Source of the DNA: Hymenobacter artigasi | Lineage (GTDB): Bacteria > Bacteroidota > Bacteroidia > Cytophagales > Hymenobacteraceae | Length of the DNA stretch: 64,000 bases | Assembly (NCBI RefSeq): GCF_012275535.1 | Contig: NZ_JAAVTK010000013.1 | Coordinates: 62,001-126,000 of the forward strand | Reading direction: 5' to 3' | In this document: piece by piece, positions 26,651 to 33,873 of the stretch | Layout: the number at the start of each line of letters is the position of its first letter | Numbering within the stretch: position 1 is the stretch's first letter | The notes under the pieces: generated by a model | Database searches by the model: none | The model's input: the letters and a program-made list of their open reading frames with translations, nothing else | Told to the model about the DNA's origin: nothing | Position numbers and translations under genes: made by a program

Positions 26651-26750
26651 GTCATGCAGAGCGCAGCGAAGCATCTTTACTGCGCAACGCAATTAAATGG
26701 ATTGGGGATTAATGGTGACGGTAAAGATGCTTCGCTGCGCTCTGCATGAC
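26651..26750. repeat. Hairpin repeat, TCATGCAGAGC family
   Basis: Perfect 30-bp arms (26651-26680 and 26721-26750), beginning GTCATGCAGAGCGCAGCGAA, around a 40-nt loop. Confidence 0.9.
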
Positions 26751-26821
26751 GTTTAATAGCTTCATGTTTCCAAAAATAAATTCAATCTGAAAAAATAATT
26801 GCTAATTATTTTTAAAATAAG

Positions 26822-26852
26822 TTGCGCAATTAAAATTAATAGCTAACCTTTG
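26822..26852 (+). promoter_or_regulatory. Putative promoter upstream of small-ORF/Ro60 region
   Basis: TTGC (26822-26825), 18 bp, then TAACCTTTG (26844-26852) resembles the -33/-7 pair with one extra base in the -7 spacer. The surrounding 26755-26860 is AT-rich. Confidence 0.4.
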
Positions 26853-26873
26853 TCGCACCAAAAGCAAACAGCC

Positions 26874-26954
26874 ATGTACCGCCACTTCCCATTCACCAGC
26901 AATTCGGATAAGATGCAGCCAGAACGGCTGTCTCCGCTCGGTATGTTTGCCTGA
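26874..26954 (+). CDS. Possible 26-residue small protein upstream of Ro60 locus
   Basis: ATG at 26874 opens a 26-codon frame (MYRHFPFTSNSDKMQPERLS, then PLGMFA) about 20 bp after a promoter-like sequence. It ends just before a TTTCAGC/GCTGAAA hairpin and a strong terminator. A second such ORF-plus-terminator unit follows at 27049. It could be a genuine small protein, a leader peptide, or chance within a small RNA. No codon run suggests classical amino-acid attenuation. Confidence 0.35.
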   Translation: MYRHFPFTSNSDKMQPERLSPLGMFA

Positions 26955-26981
26955 TTTCAGCCCTCGCTGAAACCCGCCACG

Positions 26982-27008
26982 CCCGAGCCCACAACGCTCG
27001 GGTTTTTT
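26982..27008 (+). terminator. Rho-independent terminator
   Basis: CCCGAGC (26982-26988) pairs with GCTCGGG (26996-27002), followed by T6. It ends the first short unit upstream of Ro60. Confidence 0.85.
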
Positions 27009-27048
27009 GTTGTTCGTCGGTTTATCAACCGCTTAGCTCAATCCACTC

Positions 27049-27159
27049 ATGCACAGTATCCGCCCCGAATACCTGCCTAAACAGTCCCAGCTCCGCCCCG
27101 ATGGCGGCTCGCTGAACCGGCGCGGTCGTGCTTTTCTTCCTGGTTGGATGCGTCGATAA
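27049..27159 (+). CDS. Possible 36-residue small basic protein upstream of Ro60
   Basis: ATG at 27049 opens MHSIRPEYLPKQSQLRPDGG followed by SLNRRGRAFLPGWMRR. It is Arg-rich (seven Arg in 36), with no transmembrane segment. Like the first unit it is followed closely by a terminator (27185-27215), so each short frame sits in its own short transcript. Function unknown; an RNA-binding peptide is conceivable because of composition and position, but this is speculation. Confidence 0.35.
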   Translation: MHSIRPEYLPKQSQLRPDGGSLNRRGRAFLPGWMRR

Positions 27160-27184
27160 CCTCGGCGTAATTCCCGCGAAAAAG

Positions 27185-27215
27185 AAAAGCCCGGCCCGCA
27201 AAAGCCGGGCTTTTT
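27185..27215 (+). terminator. Rho-independent terminator
   Basis: AAAAGCCCGGC (27185-27195) pairs with GCCGGGCTTTTT, loop CCGCAAAA. It ends the second short unit; the Ro60 gene begins 168 bp later. Confidence 0.85.
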
Positions 27216-27382
27216 CGTGTCATTAATTCCTGAATAAAAATCCGTTTTTATTTGCCCGGAAGAGGTGCGTCTAATTCAAATTAGTAATTAGCTGCATAAA
27301 AATAAAATTGGCCTTTTGAGTCGATTTAAAATTCAAATCAGCTAATTCAGCACTCAACATTTAACCCTCAGTCCTTTCATTT

Positions 27383-28906
27383 ATGCGCTTCAATTTCTTC
27401 TCCCGAAACAGCGCGCCCACCGTCAACCACGAGGGGGCGCCCGCCTTCACCCTCACGCCCCAGGTGGAGCTGTACGCCGCCGTGGCCACCGCCGCGCTCA
27501 GCGACCAGTTCTACGAACACGCCGATACCCGCCTGCAGCGCTTGCGCGAGCTGGTGGCCAAAAACGAACCCGTTTTCGTAGCGCAATTGGCGGTTTATGC
27601 CCGTGAGAGTCTCAATCTGCGCACTGTGCCCCTGGTGCTGTGTGTGGAGCTGGCCCAATTGCACCGCGGCGATAGCCTCGTGAGCCGCCTGGTGGCCCGC
27701 GTGGTGCAGCGCCCCGATGAAATAACGGAACTGCTGGCTTTCTACGCCCTGGCCAACGCCCGGAGCGGCAACAAAGTCCTCAACCGCCTCTCCAAGCAGC
27801 TGCAGAAAGGCCTGGCGCTCAGTTTCAACCGTTTCGACGGCTACCAGCTGGCCAAGTACGACCGCGACGGGGCCGTGCGCCTGCGGGATGCCCTTTTCCT
27901 GGTGCACCCCAATGCCAAGGATGCGGCTCAGCAAGCCCTTTTCGACCAATTGGTGCGCGGCGAGCTGCCCACGCCTTATACCTGGGAAACCGAGCTGTCG
28001 GCGGTCGGGCAGGGGAGCTACGCCACCGATGCGGACCGGCAAACGGCCGTCCGCCAGACCTGGGAAACGTTGATTACCAGTGGTAAGCTGGGCTACATGG
28101 CCCTGTTGCGTAACCTGCGCAACATCCTCGAAGCCAACGTATCAGCCGCAACGATGGAGCGGGTGTGCGATACCCTGGCCGACCGGTTTGCAGTAGCCCG
28201 CAGCAAGCAGCTGCCGTTCCGCTTCCTGGCCGCCTACCGCGAGGTGAAAGCCCTGCCAAGTGGCCATGTGGCAGCGGTTCTGGCAGCCCTGGAAACGGCT
28301 ATCGCGCACAGTGCCGTAAACCTGCGCGGTTTCGGGCCCGATACCCGCGTGGTGGTAGCCTGCGACGTGTCGAGCTCCATGCAAAAAGCTATTTCGCCGC
28401 GCAGCAAAGTGCTGCTCTACGATGTGAGCTTAGTGCTGGGCATGCTGCTCCAGAGCCGTTGCCAGAACGTGATTACCGGCATGTTCGGCGATACGTGGAA
28501 GCGCATCAGTATGGCCCGTGGGCCGGTGCTGCGCAACGTGGAGGAGTTCTACCGCCGCGAAGGCGAGGTGGGTTACTCTACCAACGGCCACTTGGTTATC
28601 AAAGACTTGCGCGAACGGCGCGAGGTAGTGGATAAAGTGATGCTATTCACTGACGTGCAGCTCTGGAACAGCACCGGCGACGGTGGCACCCTGGCCCGCG
28701 AATGGGCCGAGTACCGCCGCACCGTGGCCCCCAGCGCCCGCCTATACCTCTTCGACCTGGCCGGGCACGGCACCGTGCCGCTGGAGGTGCGCCCCGAAAC
28801 GGGCGTGGCCCTCATCGCCGGCTGGTCCGATAGGGTGTTCGACGTGCTGAGCGCGCTGGATAACGGCGGCTCGGCGCTGAGCGAAATCGAGAAAATTGAT
28901 TTGTAA
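27383..28906 (+). CDS. rsr: Ro60/TROVE domain RNA-binding protein
   Basis: A 507-residue Ro60 orthologue. Residues 20-320 form the HEAT-like TROVE ring (AAVATAALSDQFYEHADTRL, FVAQLAVYARESLNLRTVPL, GYMALLRNLRNILEANVSA, LPFRFLAAYREVKAL), which in Ro60 proteins binds misfolded RNA ends in its hole and Y RNAs on its surface. Residues 322-500 are a vWA domain with the MIDAS start DVSSSM (Asp328) and FTDVQLW near 422. Length and order match bacterial Rsr. It is followed by Y-RNA-like genes and rtcB, as in the Salmonella rsr-yrl-rtc arrangement, supporting a role in RNA quality control. Confidence 0.92.
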   Translation: MRFNFFSRNSAPTVNHEGAPAFTLTPQVELYAAVATAALSDQFYEHADTRLQRLRELVAKNEPVFVAQLAVYARESLNLRTVPLVLCVELAQLHRGDSLVSRLVARVVQRPDEITELLAFYALANARSGNKVLNRLSKQLQKGLALSFNRFDGYQLAKYDRDGAVRLRDALFLVHPNAKDAAQQALFDQLVRGELPTPYTWETELSAVGQGSYATDADRQTAVRQTWETLITSGKLGYMALLRNLRNILEANVSAATMERVCDTLADRFAVARSKQLPFRFLAAYREVKALPSGHVAAVLAALETAIAHSAVNLRGFGPDTRVVVACDVSSSMQKAISPRSKVLLYDVSLVLGMLLQSRCQNVITGMFGDTWKRISMARGPVLRNVEEFYRREGEVGYSTNGHLVIKDLRERREVVDKVMLFTDVQLWNSTGDGGTLAREWAEYRRTVAPSARLYLFDLAGHGTVPLEVRPETGVALIAGWSDRVFDVLSALDNGGSALSEIEKIDL

Positions 28907-28957
28907 ATCCTAAAAAAAACGGCCGGGCAATAAAGCGGAACCCCCGGCCGCTGCGGT

Positions 28958-29063
28958 GCAGGGTGGCGTAGGCGTGGCCTACTTCGCGGGTGCTGGGTGG
29001 CCGCTTCGGCGGTGAGGGTTCGAGTCCCTTCATCAAATGTGGCCCGCCGCTCATTCCCCCTGC
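28958..29063 (+). ncRNA. Y-RNA-like gene A
   Basis: Terminal stem GCAGGG (28958-28963)/CCCTGC (29058-29063) encloses the array's hallmark hairpin GTAG-N7-CTAC (28968-28982; here extended to GTAGGC/GCCTAC) preceded by GGGTGGC and followed by TTC. Then comes a full tRNA-type T-arm: GAGGG, loop TTCGAGT, CCCTT (29014-29030), matching TTCRANY. No D-arm is visible. The strand before the closing stem (GCCGCTCATTCC) is a diverged form of the GCCGCCTGTTGCCCC strand in the sister units. Ends are estimated from pairing. Ro60 binding is inferred from position. Confidence 0.6.
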
Positions 29064-29066
29064 TTT

Positions 29067-29148
29067 GTGCGGTAAGCTTTAGCTTGCCGTGAAGTGACTG
29101 AACAACAATATTTTGCTAATAAAGCCGGCAAGCTAAAGCTTACCGCAC
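29067..29148. repeat. Hairpin repeat, GGTAAGCTTTAGC family, within the Y-RNA array
   Basis: Perfect 23-bp arms (29067-29089, 29126-29148) with the same GGTAAGCTTTAGCTTGCCG core as the repeat at 4195-4277. It lies between Y-RNA-like genes A and B. Confidence 0.9.
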
Positions 29149-29230
29149 ACATGAGGAAGACGGCTGCCCACCTGGGGCAGTCGCCGACCGGGGCGGGGCC
29201 ATACCTGTGGCCCCGTTCCACCCTTGCTGA

Positions 29231-29380
29231 TTCCGAATGGTTCGGGTGCCGTAGGCGGGCGTTACTTCTGGTTGTTTCCAGTTCTGCTTTATTGGAGAAT
29301 TGCGGGTTCGAGCCCTGGTCCCAAATCTTGGTTTCGGACGAAACTATACGCCTGCCGCCTGTTGCCCCGAATTTTCGGAG
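29231..29380 (+). ncRNA. Y-RNA-like gene B
   Basis: Closing stems TCCGAA/TTCGGA (29232-29237, 29374-29379) and TTCGGG/CCCGAA (29241-29246, 29366-29371) surround TGCCGTAG-N7-TTAC-TTC (hairpin 29251-29265 with one G-U pair). A T-arm follows (29302-29318, loop TTCGAGC, four of five stem pairs). After it come CCAA-ATC-TTGG and GTTTC-GGAC-GAAAC hairpins in the places of the acceptor stub and D-arm, suggesting a degenerate tRNA-like domain. The 3' strand GCCGCCTGTTGCCCCGAA is shared with units C and D. About 150 nt; the ends are inferred. Confidence 0.6.
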
Positions 29381-29399
29381 AAAGCCGAATTAAACAACC

Positions 29400-29489
29400 T
29401 GCCGGATGCCGTAGGCCCGCGCTACTCCGACCCTATCACGTCGGGCCTTTGGGCCCGTTGCGCGGGCCGCTTGTTGCTCCGGTTTTTTT
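29400..29489 (+). ncRNA. Y-RNA-like gene C (minimal, no tRNA-like domain)
   Basis: CCGGA (29402-29406) pairs with TCCGG (29478-29482), which is directly followed by T7, a natural 3' end. Inside are ATGCCGTAG-N7-CTAC (hairpin 29411-29425), a CCGAC/GTCGG hairpin and GGGCC/GGGCCC pairing, then GCCGCTTGTTGCTCCGG, the conserved 3' strand. No T-arm or D-arm is present. It is about 90 nt, the size of classical small Y RNAs. The shared motifs place it in the same family as A, B and D. Confidence 0.6.
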
Positions 29490-29493
29490 ACTG

Positions 29494-29645
29494 ATAAAAC
29501 GGGCTGGTGCCGTAGCACCGTCCTACTTCGATTCGTTGGGTCGCGGGTTCGAATCCCGCCCGCTGGCTTGCCGGTGGTAGCTCAGTCTGGTAGAGCAAAT
29601 GACCACGACGATGCGCCCTGTTGCCCGGCCCGTTTTATTTTTTTC
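29494..29645 (+). ncRNA. YrlA-like Y RNA D with circularly permuted tRNA domain
   Basis: ATAAAACGGGC (29494-29504) is perfectly complementary to GCCCGTTTTAT (29628-29638), followed by a T-run, defining a closed RNA with terminator. GGTGCCGTAG-N7-CTAC-TTC follows the 5' end. Then come GGTC (29539-29542), a perfect 5-bp T-arm with loop TTCGAAT (29543-29559), a 7-bp acceptor stem whose 3' strand precedes its 5' strand (29560-29566/29571-29577) joined by a CTTG tetraloop, TA (positions 8-9 of tRNA), a 4-bp D-arm with GG in its loop (29580-29596), and GACC (29601-29604) closing against GGTC. This is the permuted tRNA mimic known from YrlA. Confidence 0.8.
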
Positions 29646-29702
29646 TCATCAACGATGGAGATGCCAACTGATGCCTCTCCACCTCGTGCAACAACCATTT
29701 TT

Positions 29703-31103
29703 ATGGCCAACATATTACGCGGCAACGACCTTCGCGCCCTCGGGTTTCCCGAAGGCCGGGCCATCGGGCTCGCGCTGGCTCAACTGCAGCGCAAGCACCT
29801 CAAAAAACTCTCCCAAACCGACCAGCTGGCGTTGCTGGGCCAATTAATTGCCAACCCCAGCGACTACCTCACGCACCTCGACTGGAGCCACACGGCCGCC
29901 GCCCTGCTGCCCCCGCCCAACCGGCACATTGCTCTGGTCGAGCGCAAGGAATACGCCGTGTTCGGGGCCGAGCACATCGAGCCGGGCGCCATCCATCAGA
30001 TGGAAATAGCCATGAAACTGCCCGTGACCGTGGCCGGCGCGCTCATGCCCGATGCCCACCACGGCTACGGCCTGCCCATCGGCGGCGTGCTGGCCACCGA
30101 CAACGCGGTGATTCCCTACGCCGTGGGCGTGGACATCGGCTGCCGCATGGCCCTGTCGGTGTTCGATTTGCCGACCAAGTACCTCACCCAGCGCACCCAG
30201 GAGCTGCGCAGCCTGCTGCTCGAAAATACCCGTTTCGGCAGCGGCCGGGGCTTCGAGCGGGGCCAGCGGCTGGACCACGCGGTGCTGGACCGGGCCGAAT
30301 TTCAGGAAATTCCTTTTCTGAAAAACAAGCTTGATAAAGCTGCCGAGCAGGTGGGGACCTCCGGCTCCGGCAACCACTTCGTGGAGTTCGGCATTGTCGA
30401 AATCACCGAGGCGGAAAACGAGTTGGGCGTGCCCGTGGGCCAGTACCTGGGCGTGCTCTCGCACTCCGGCTCGCGGGGCCTGGGCGCGGGCATCGCCGAG
30501 CGCTACACCAAGCTGGCCAAGGACGTGTGCCAGCTGCCCGGTGAAGCCCAGCACCTCGCCTGGCTCGGCCTCGACACCGAAGCCGGCCAGGAATACTGGG
30601 CCGCCATGACCCTGGCCGGCGACTATGCCTCGGCCTGCCACGAGCAGATTCACCGCCGCCTGGCCCGCGCCCTGGGCGAGAAGCCCCTGGCGAAAGTGGA
30701 AAACCACCACAACTTCGCCTGGAAGGAGCGGCTGGCCGATGGCCGCGAGGTCATCACCCACCGCAAGGGGGCCACGCCGGCCGGCGTGGGCGTGCTCGGC
30801 ATCATCCCCGGCTCGATGACGGCCCCGGGCTTCATCGTGCGGGGGCGGAACGGGGCGGGGTCGCTGGCTTCGGCTTCGCACGGGGCGGGCCGGCTCATGT
30901 CGCGCACCCGCGCCAAGGCCGAGCTGGGCGAAAGCCAGGTGCGCAAGTACCTGGCCGACCACGGCATCGAGCTCATCGGCGGCGGGCTCGACGAAGCACC
31001 CATGGCCTACAAAGACATCCACGCTGTGATGGCCAGCCAGCACGAGCTGGTGGATGTGCTGGGCTCCTTCACGCCCAAAATCGTGCGGATGGACGGGGCC
31101 TGA
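29703..31103 (+). CDS. rtcB: RNA-splicing ligase RtcB
   Basis: A 466-residue RtcB ligase, which joins 2',3'-cyclic phosphate (or 3'-phosphate) and 5'-OH RNA ends using GTP and Mn2+. Metal ligands are visible: DIGCRMALS with Cys147, GSGNHFVEFG with His225, HSGSRGLG with His254, and NHHNFAWKE; the guanylylated His393 lies in SASHGAGRLMSRTRAK. The ATG at 29703 (MANILRGNDLRAL) is preferred; longer frames would read through the D-arm of RNA D. It is the last protein gene of the Ro60-Y RNA-RtcB locus and may ligate RNAs sensed by Ro60. Confidence 0.95.
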   Translation: MANILRGNDLRALGFPEGRAIGLALAQLQRKHLKKLSQTDQLALLGQLIANPSDYLTHLDWSHTAAALLPPPNRHIALVERKEYAVFGAEHIEPGAIHQMEIAMKLPVTVAGALMPDAHHGYGLPIGGVLATDNAVIPYAVGVDIGCRMALSVFDLPTKYLTQRTQELRSLLLENTRFGSGRGFERGQRLDHAVLDRAEFQEIPFLKNKLDKAAEQVGTSGSGNHFVEFGIVEITEAENELGVPVGQYLGVLSHSGSRGLGAGIAERYTKLAKDVCQLPGEAQHLAWLGLDTEAGQEYWAAMTLAGDYASACHEQIHRRLARALGEKPLAKVENHHNFAWKERLADGREVITHRKGATPAGVGVLGIIPGSMTAPGFIVRGRNGAGSLASASHGAGRLMSRTRAKAELGESQVRKYLADHGIELIGGGLDEAPMAYKDIHAVMASQHELVDVLGSFTPKIVRMDGA

Positions 31104-31236
31104 TGGCTGGTTTCTCGTTGCTGGTTGGTTTTCATCCTGAAAAACGGCTCAACAGCGTTCAGCCAGATGCTAGAAATCAGGAGCTGAAGCTCCTGCTTCG
31201 GCAGCAACTGCGTTGCAGCAGTTAATTCCCCCGCAA

Positions 31237-31336
31237 TCCGAACGACCGGTGCCGTGCGTACATAACTGCGTGTCTCTTACAGGGGACAGTTGTTTTCATA
31301 GCTCGGAAAGCCTCTCGCCTTTGGCGGGAGGTTTTT
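31237..31336 (+). ncRNA. Possible diverged fifth Y-RNA-like gene
   Basis: TCCGA (31237-31241) and TCGGA (31303-31307) match the outer stem of unit B. The 5' side contains GGTGCCGT (31248-31255), and the 3' side ACAGTTGTT is like CTGTTG in the array. The GTAG/CTAC hairpin is missing. It ends in a GCCTCTCGCC/GGCGGGAGG hairpin plus T6. It could simply be a terminator region of rtcB. Upstream 31104-31236 holds only hairpins (for example CAGGAGCT/AGCTCCTG at 31178-31195). Confidence 0.25.
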
Positions 31337-31361
31337 TAATTGCAGGGAAAGGGTATCCCAC

Positions 31362-31405
31362 AGCACAGCGCCCCGGCCATTGCGGCCGGGGCGCTGTGCT
31401 TTTTA
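31362..31405 (+). terminator. Strong terminator, 17-bp perfect stem
   Basis: AGCACAGCGCCCCGGCC (31362-31378) pairs perfectly with 31384-31400, followed by TTTTT. It separates the RtcB locus from the convergent DUF4394 gene. Confidence 0.85.
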
Positions 31406-31433
31406 TCCCAGAAAGGACGGGTAGCGGCGGGGT

Positions 31434-32639
31434 TTAGTGCACCATCAGTCGCTTGGCCACGAGGCCAGCCGCCGTGCGGGCCTGCACCGAATACACGCCG
31501 GGGGCCAGGCTGGCCAGCGGCAGGTCAAGGGCTTCGGCGGGGCCGGCGGCCAGGGTGCGCGTGAGCACTGAGCGGCCCAGGTTATCGGTCACGGTTACCA
31601 GCGTGGGCTGGTTGCCGCGCAGGGCGGCGGGCAGGAGCAGGGTGGCCGTGCCCCGGGCCGGGTTGGGGTACACCGCCGCCAGCCGTGCCAGGGCGGCCGG
31701 GGCCGTGGCCAGCGGCGCACCAATGCCCACCGCAATGTCGCGGATAACGAAGGGCACTACTGCCGGTACCGTGTTGCCCACCAGCGTGGCCAGACCGGTT
31801 GTCAGGTTGAAGCGGTAGAAGTTGCTGCTGCCGCCAGCCGTCACCTCCGTCAGGAAGCCTTCGTTGCGGTTGAGGCCGGCATTGGAATAAATATCGAAAT
31901 CGATGGCCTGCGGTGAGCCAATGCCATACGTGCCCGATGGCACCTGCAGCATCACCGTAACCGGAGCCGTAAGCACGCCGCCATTGGGCGGGCTCACCAC
32001 CGAAAGCAGGCCGTTATTCAGCTCATCGAAGGCGTAGAGCGTGGTGCTGGCCGCGCCGGGGTAGGCATTGGTGTAGGCCACCGCCCCAATGCCGGGCGTG
32101 GCCGGCGAGCCACTGGCATAGGCCAGGTTGGTATCGGTGCCGGCCAGCGCGCCGGTAACAGGGCTGAGGCGGTAGTTGGCGCGGGTAGTGCTCACCACCC
32201 GAATCAGGTCGGCCACGGGGTTGAAGTCGAAGCCGATGCGGGCGGTGCGGCGGCCCAGCTCCAGGCGCACAGCGGGCGCTACCGGCGTGGCGGCCCCGCT
32301 GGTCAGGTTCAGGGTGTAGAGCTGGGCATTGGGGGCGGGGGCCAGGGCGGCCGTGTCGTAGCCCAGGGCGTAGAGCTGAGCGTTGGCGGGCCGGAAATCC
32401 ATGCCTACCAGGCTCTGGCCGGCCGCCACACCGGCCACGGTAGCGGGCGTGCCCACGGCCACGCCATTGGCCACATTGATGGCAACCAGGCCCTGCGATC
32501 CGGCCGGCGAGCCCAGATAGGGAGATGTGAGCGTGCCCAGCCCATACACCGTCTGGGCCAGGGCGGCGGGGCCAGCCAGCACGGCCAGGCCCAGCGAAAT
32601 GCCGGCCAGCCCGGAAAACGAACGTAAAGAAGTAGCCAT
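31434..32639 (-). CDS. DUF4394 secreted protein with T9SS sorting domain
   Basis: A 401-residue exported protein with a signal peptide ending in ALAQ. Residues 30-305 match the DUF4394 domain: repeated blades such as LVGMDFRPANAQLYALGYD, ARIGFDFNPVADLIRVVSTTRANYRLSPVTGAL and AYTNAYPGAASTTLYAFDELNNGLLSVVSPPN, suggesting a beta propeller. The C-terminus (VYPNPARGTATLLLPAAL ... LAPGVYSVQARTAAGLVAKR) is a type A T9SS signal. The biological role of DUF4394 is unknown. Monocistronic, convergent with the RtcB locus. Confidence 0.82.
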   Translation of the reverse strand: MATSLRSFSGLAGISLGLAVLAGPAALAQTVYGLGTLTSPYLGSPAGSQGLVAINVANGVAVGTPATVAGVAAGQSLVGMDFRPANAQLYALGYDTAALAPAPNAQLYTLNLTSGAATPVAPAVRLELGRRTARIGFDFNPVADLIRVVSTTRANYRLSPVTGALAGTDTNLAYASGSPATPGIGAVAYTNAYPGAASTTLYAFDELNNGLLSVVSPPNGGVLTAPVTVMLQVPSGTYGIGSPQAIDFDIYSNAGLNRNEGFLTEVTAGGSSNFYRFNLTTGLATLVGNTVPAVVPFVIRDIAVGIGAPLATAPAALARLAAVYPNPARGTATLLLPAALRGNQPTLVTVTDNLGRSVLTRTLAAGPAEALDLPLASLAPGVYSVQARTAAGLVAKRLMVH

Positions 32640-32723
32640 AATAATCGGAGCGAAAACGGGTAAAATGCCTGTCCTGCAAACGGCTACCCGCTGCCGAAAG
32701 TTACTGGCCCCGGCCCGCGCCGG

Positions 32724-33239
32724 CTACGCTACCACCCGCACCGCATCGCCCACCCGGATGATGCCGCCCTGCGCAATGTGCGCCGTGAGACCGCCGTGCC
32801 CGCGCATGGCGTTGTAGCCGCCGGGGCCCAGCTCTTCCTCCATGCGCGAGCAGGGGTGGCACTCGCCAGTGATGTCGAGAATAACCTCCTCGCCGATATG
32901 AATCTGACGGTTTTTCAGGGCCAGCAGGTTCAGGCCGCTCACCACCAGGTTGCGGCGCAGGCGGGTGGGGTCCAGCGGTGCATCCAGCCCCAGGTAGCCC
33001 GCCACCGATGCCAGGTGCTCGTGCTGAATAAGCGTGACCTGCCGCTTGCCGCCCGCCTTGGGCCGGGCATGGTCGCCGAGCATGTGGGAGTCGGTTTTTA
33101 ATTCGACCTCGGGCACCGCCACCAGCGGCTCGCGGCGCAGCGGGCGCTGGCCAATCCAGGCCAGGTGGCCGGTTTGTGGCAGGGTGCTCAACAGGCGCGC
33201 CACCGTCGATTTATCGTCGCCAAAAAAAGGAAAAGCCAT
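32724..33239 (-). CDS. MOSC domain protein
   Basis: A 171-residue protein consisting of one MOSC (molybdenum cofactor sulfurase C-terminal) domain. LRRNLVVSGLNLLALKNRQIHIG and the Cys-containing GECHPCSRMEEELGPGGYNAMRGHGGL segment are the family core; the conserved Cys is thought to carry sulfur or bind cofactor. Stand-alone MOSC proteins take part in reduction of N-hydroxylated compounds or sulfur transfer; the exact substrate is unknown. It precedes a small membrane protein gene in the opposite order of transcription (both minus). Confidence 0.85.
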   Translation of the reverse strand: MAFPFFGDDKSTVARLLSTLPQTGHLAWIGQRPLRREPLVAVPEVELKTDSHMLGDHARPKAGGKRQVTLIQHEHLASVAGYLGLDAPLDPTRLRRNLVVSGLNLLALKNRQIHIGEEVILDITGECHPCSRMEEELGPGGYNAMRGHGGLTAHIAQGGIIRVGDAVRVVA

Positions 33240-33270
33240 GCGAAAGGGTAGGGGGCTTGGTTATGGGATA

Positions 33271-33735
33271 TTACAGCTCATCGGGTGTGCCAAAGCCTTC
33301 TCGGATTTCGGTGTGCCGAATCTGGCCGCCGAGGTTGCCGGCCCGGGCCAGCAGGCCGAAGCTGAGCACGGCCGTTGCCAGTGCCGCCAGCGTCAGCAGG
33401 CGGGCTTTGGGCGACCCATTCTTCAGCAGCAGCAACCCAAACAGGGCCAGCGCCGCCGCTGCCTCCAACACCCAGAAACCCAGCTCGGCCGCTGCCTCGT
33501 GGTTCTGGATGAGGGCGCGGCTCACGCGGGGCAGGTTGAGGGCAATGGCCGCCGCACCCTCGCCCGTGAGCTGAGCCGGCAGGCACAGCAGCCCAGCGGC
33601 CAGCACGGCCACCAGGCCGGCTTTGGTCAGGTCGAGACTATGCTTTAGCACGCCTGCCGCCAGCAGCACGGCGGCAAAGAGACTGCCCACAATGGGCACA
33701 TGGTTGACAATGAGGTGCAGGTGGGCTTGGTTCAT
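33271..33735 (-). CDS. DUF2231-like small membrane protein
   Basis: A 154-residue protein with four hydrophobic helices. LHLIVNHVPIVGSLFAAVLL at the N-terminus and the C-terminal GNLGGQIRHTEI resemble DUF2231-type membrane proteins, which often carry His residues for haem; His7, His13, and HEAA near residue 79 are candidates. An upstream TTG in frame is ignored in favour of ATG 33735. Located 31 bp upstream of the MOSC gene on the same strand, so a redox-related operon is plausible. Confidence 0.65.
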   Translation of the reverse strand: MNQAHLHLIVNHVPIVGSLFAAVLLAAGVLKHSLDLTKAGLVAVLAAGLLCLPAQLTGEGAAAIALNLPRVSRALIQNHEAAAELGFWVLEAAAALALFGLLLLKNGSPKARLLTLAALATAVLSFGLLARAGNLGGQIRHTEIREGFGTPDEL

Positions 33736-33873
33736 CAACGCGAAATGAAAACGGAATGGGGGATGGCGGCCGGAGGCGCAAAGCTACTCCGGGCCCGTGA
33801 GCGGCCGGAATCACGCAACCCTTTTCCCCGGGCAACGACTCTCCTTTAATGAACTGCCAGCGGGGTAAAATCG

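Noticed and set aside
29543..29604. A normal tRNA gene
   Set aside because: The T-arm comes before the D-arm and there is no anticodon arm in the correct order, so it is a permuted mimic, not a tRNA gene.
29568..29702. N-terminal extension of RtcB through the tRNA-like D-arm
   Set aside because: The frame is open, but the residues have no RtcB similarity and the DNA is accounted for by the 3' half of Y RNA D; ATG 29703 fits the family.
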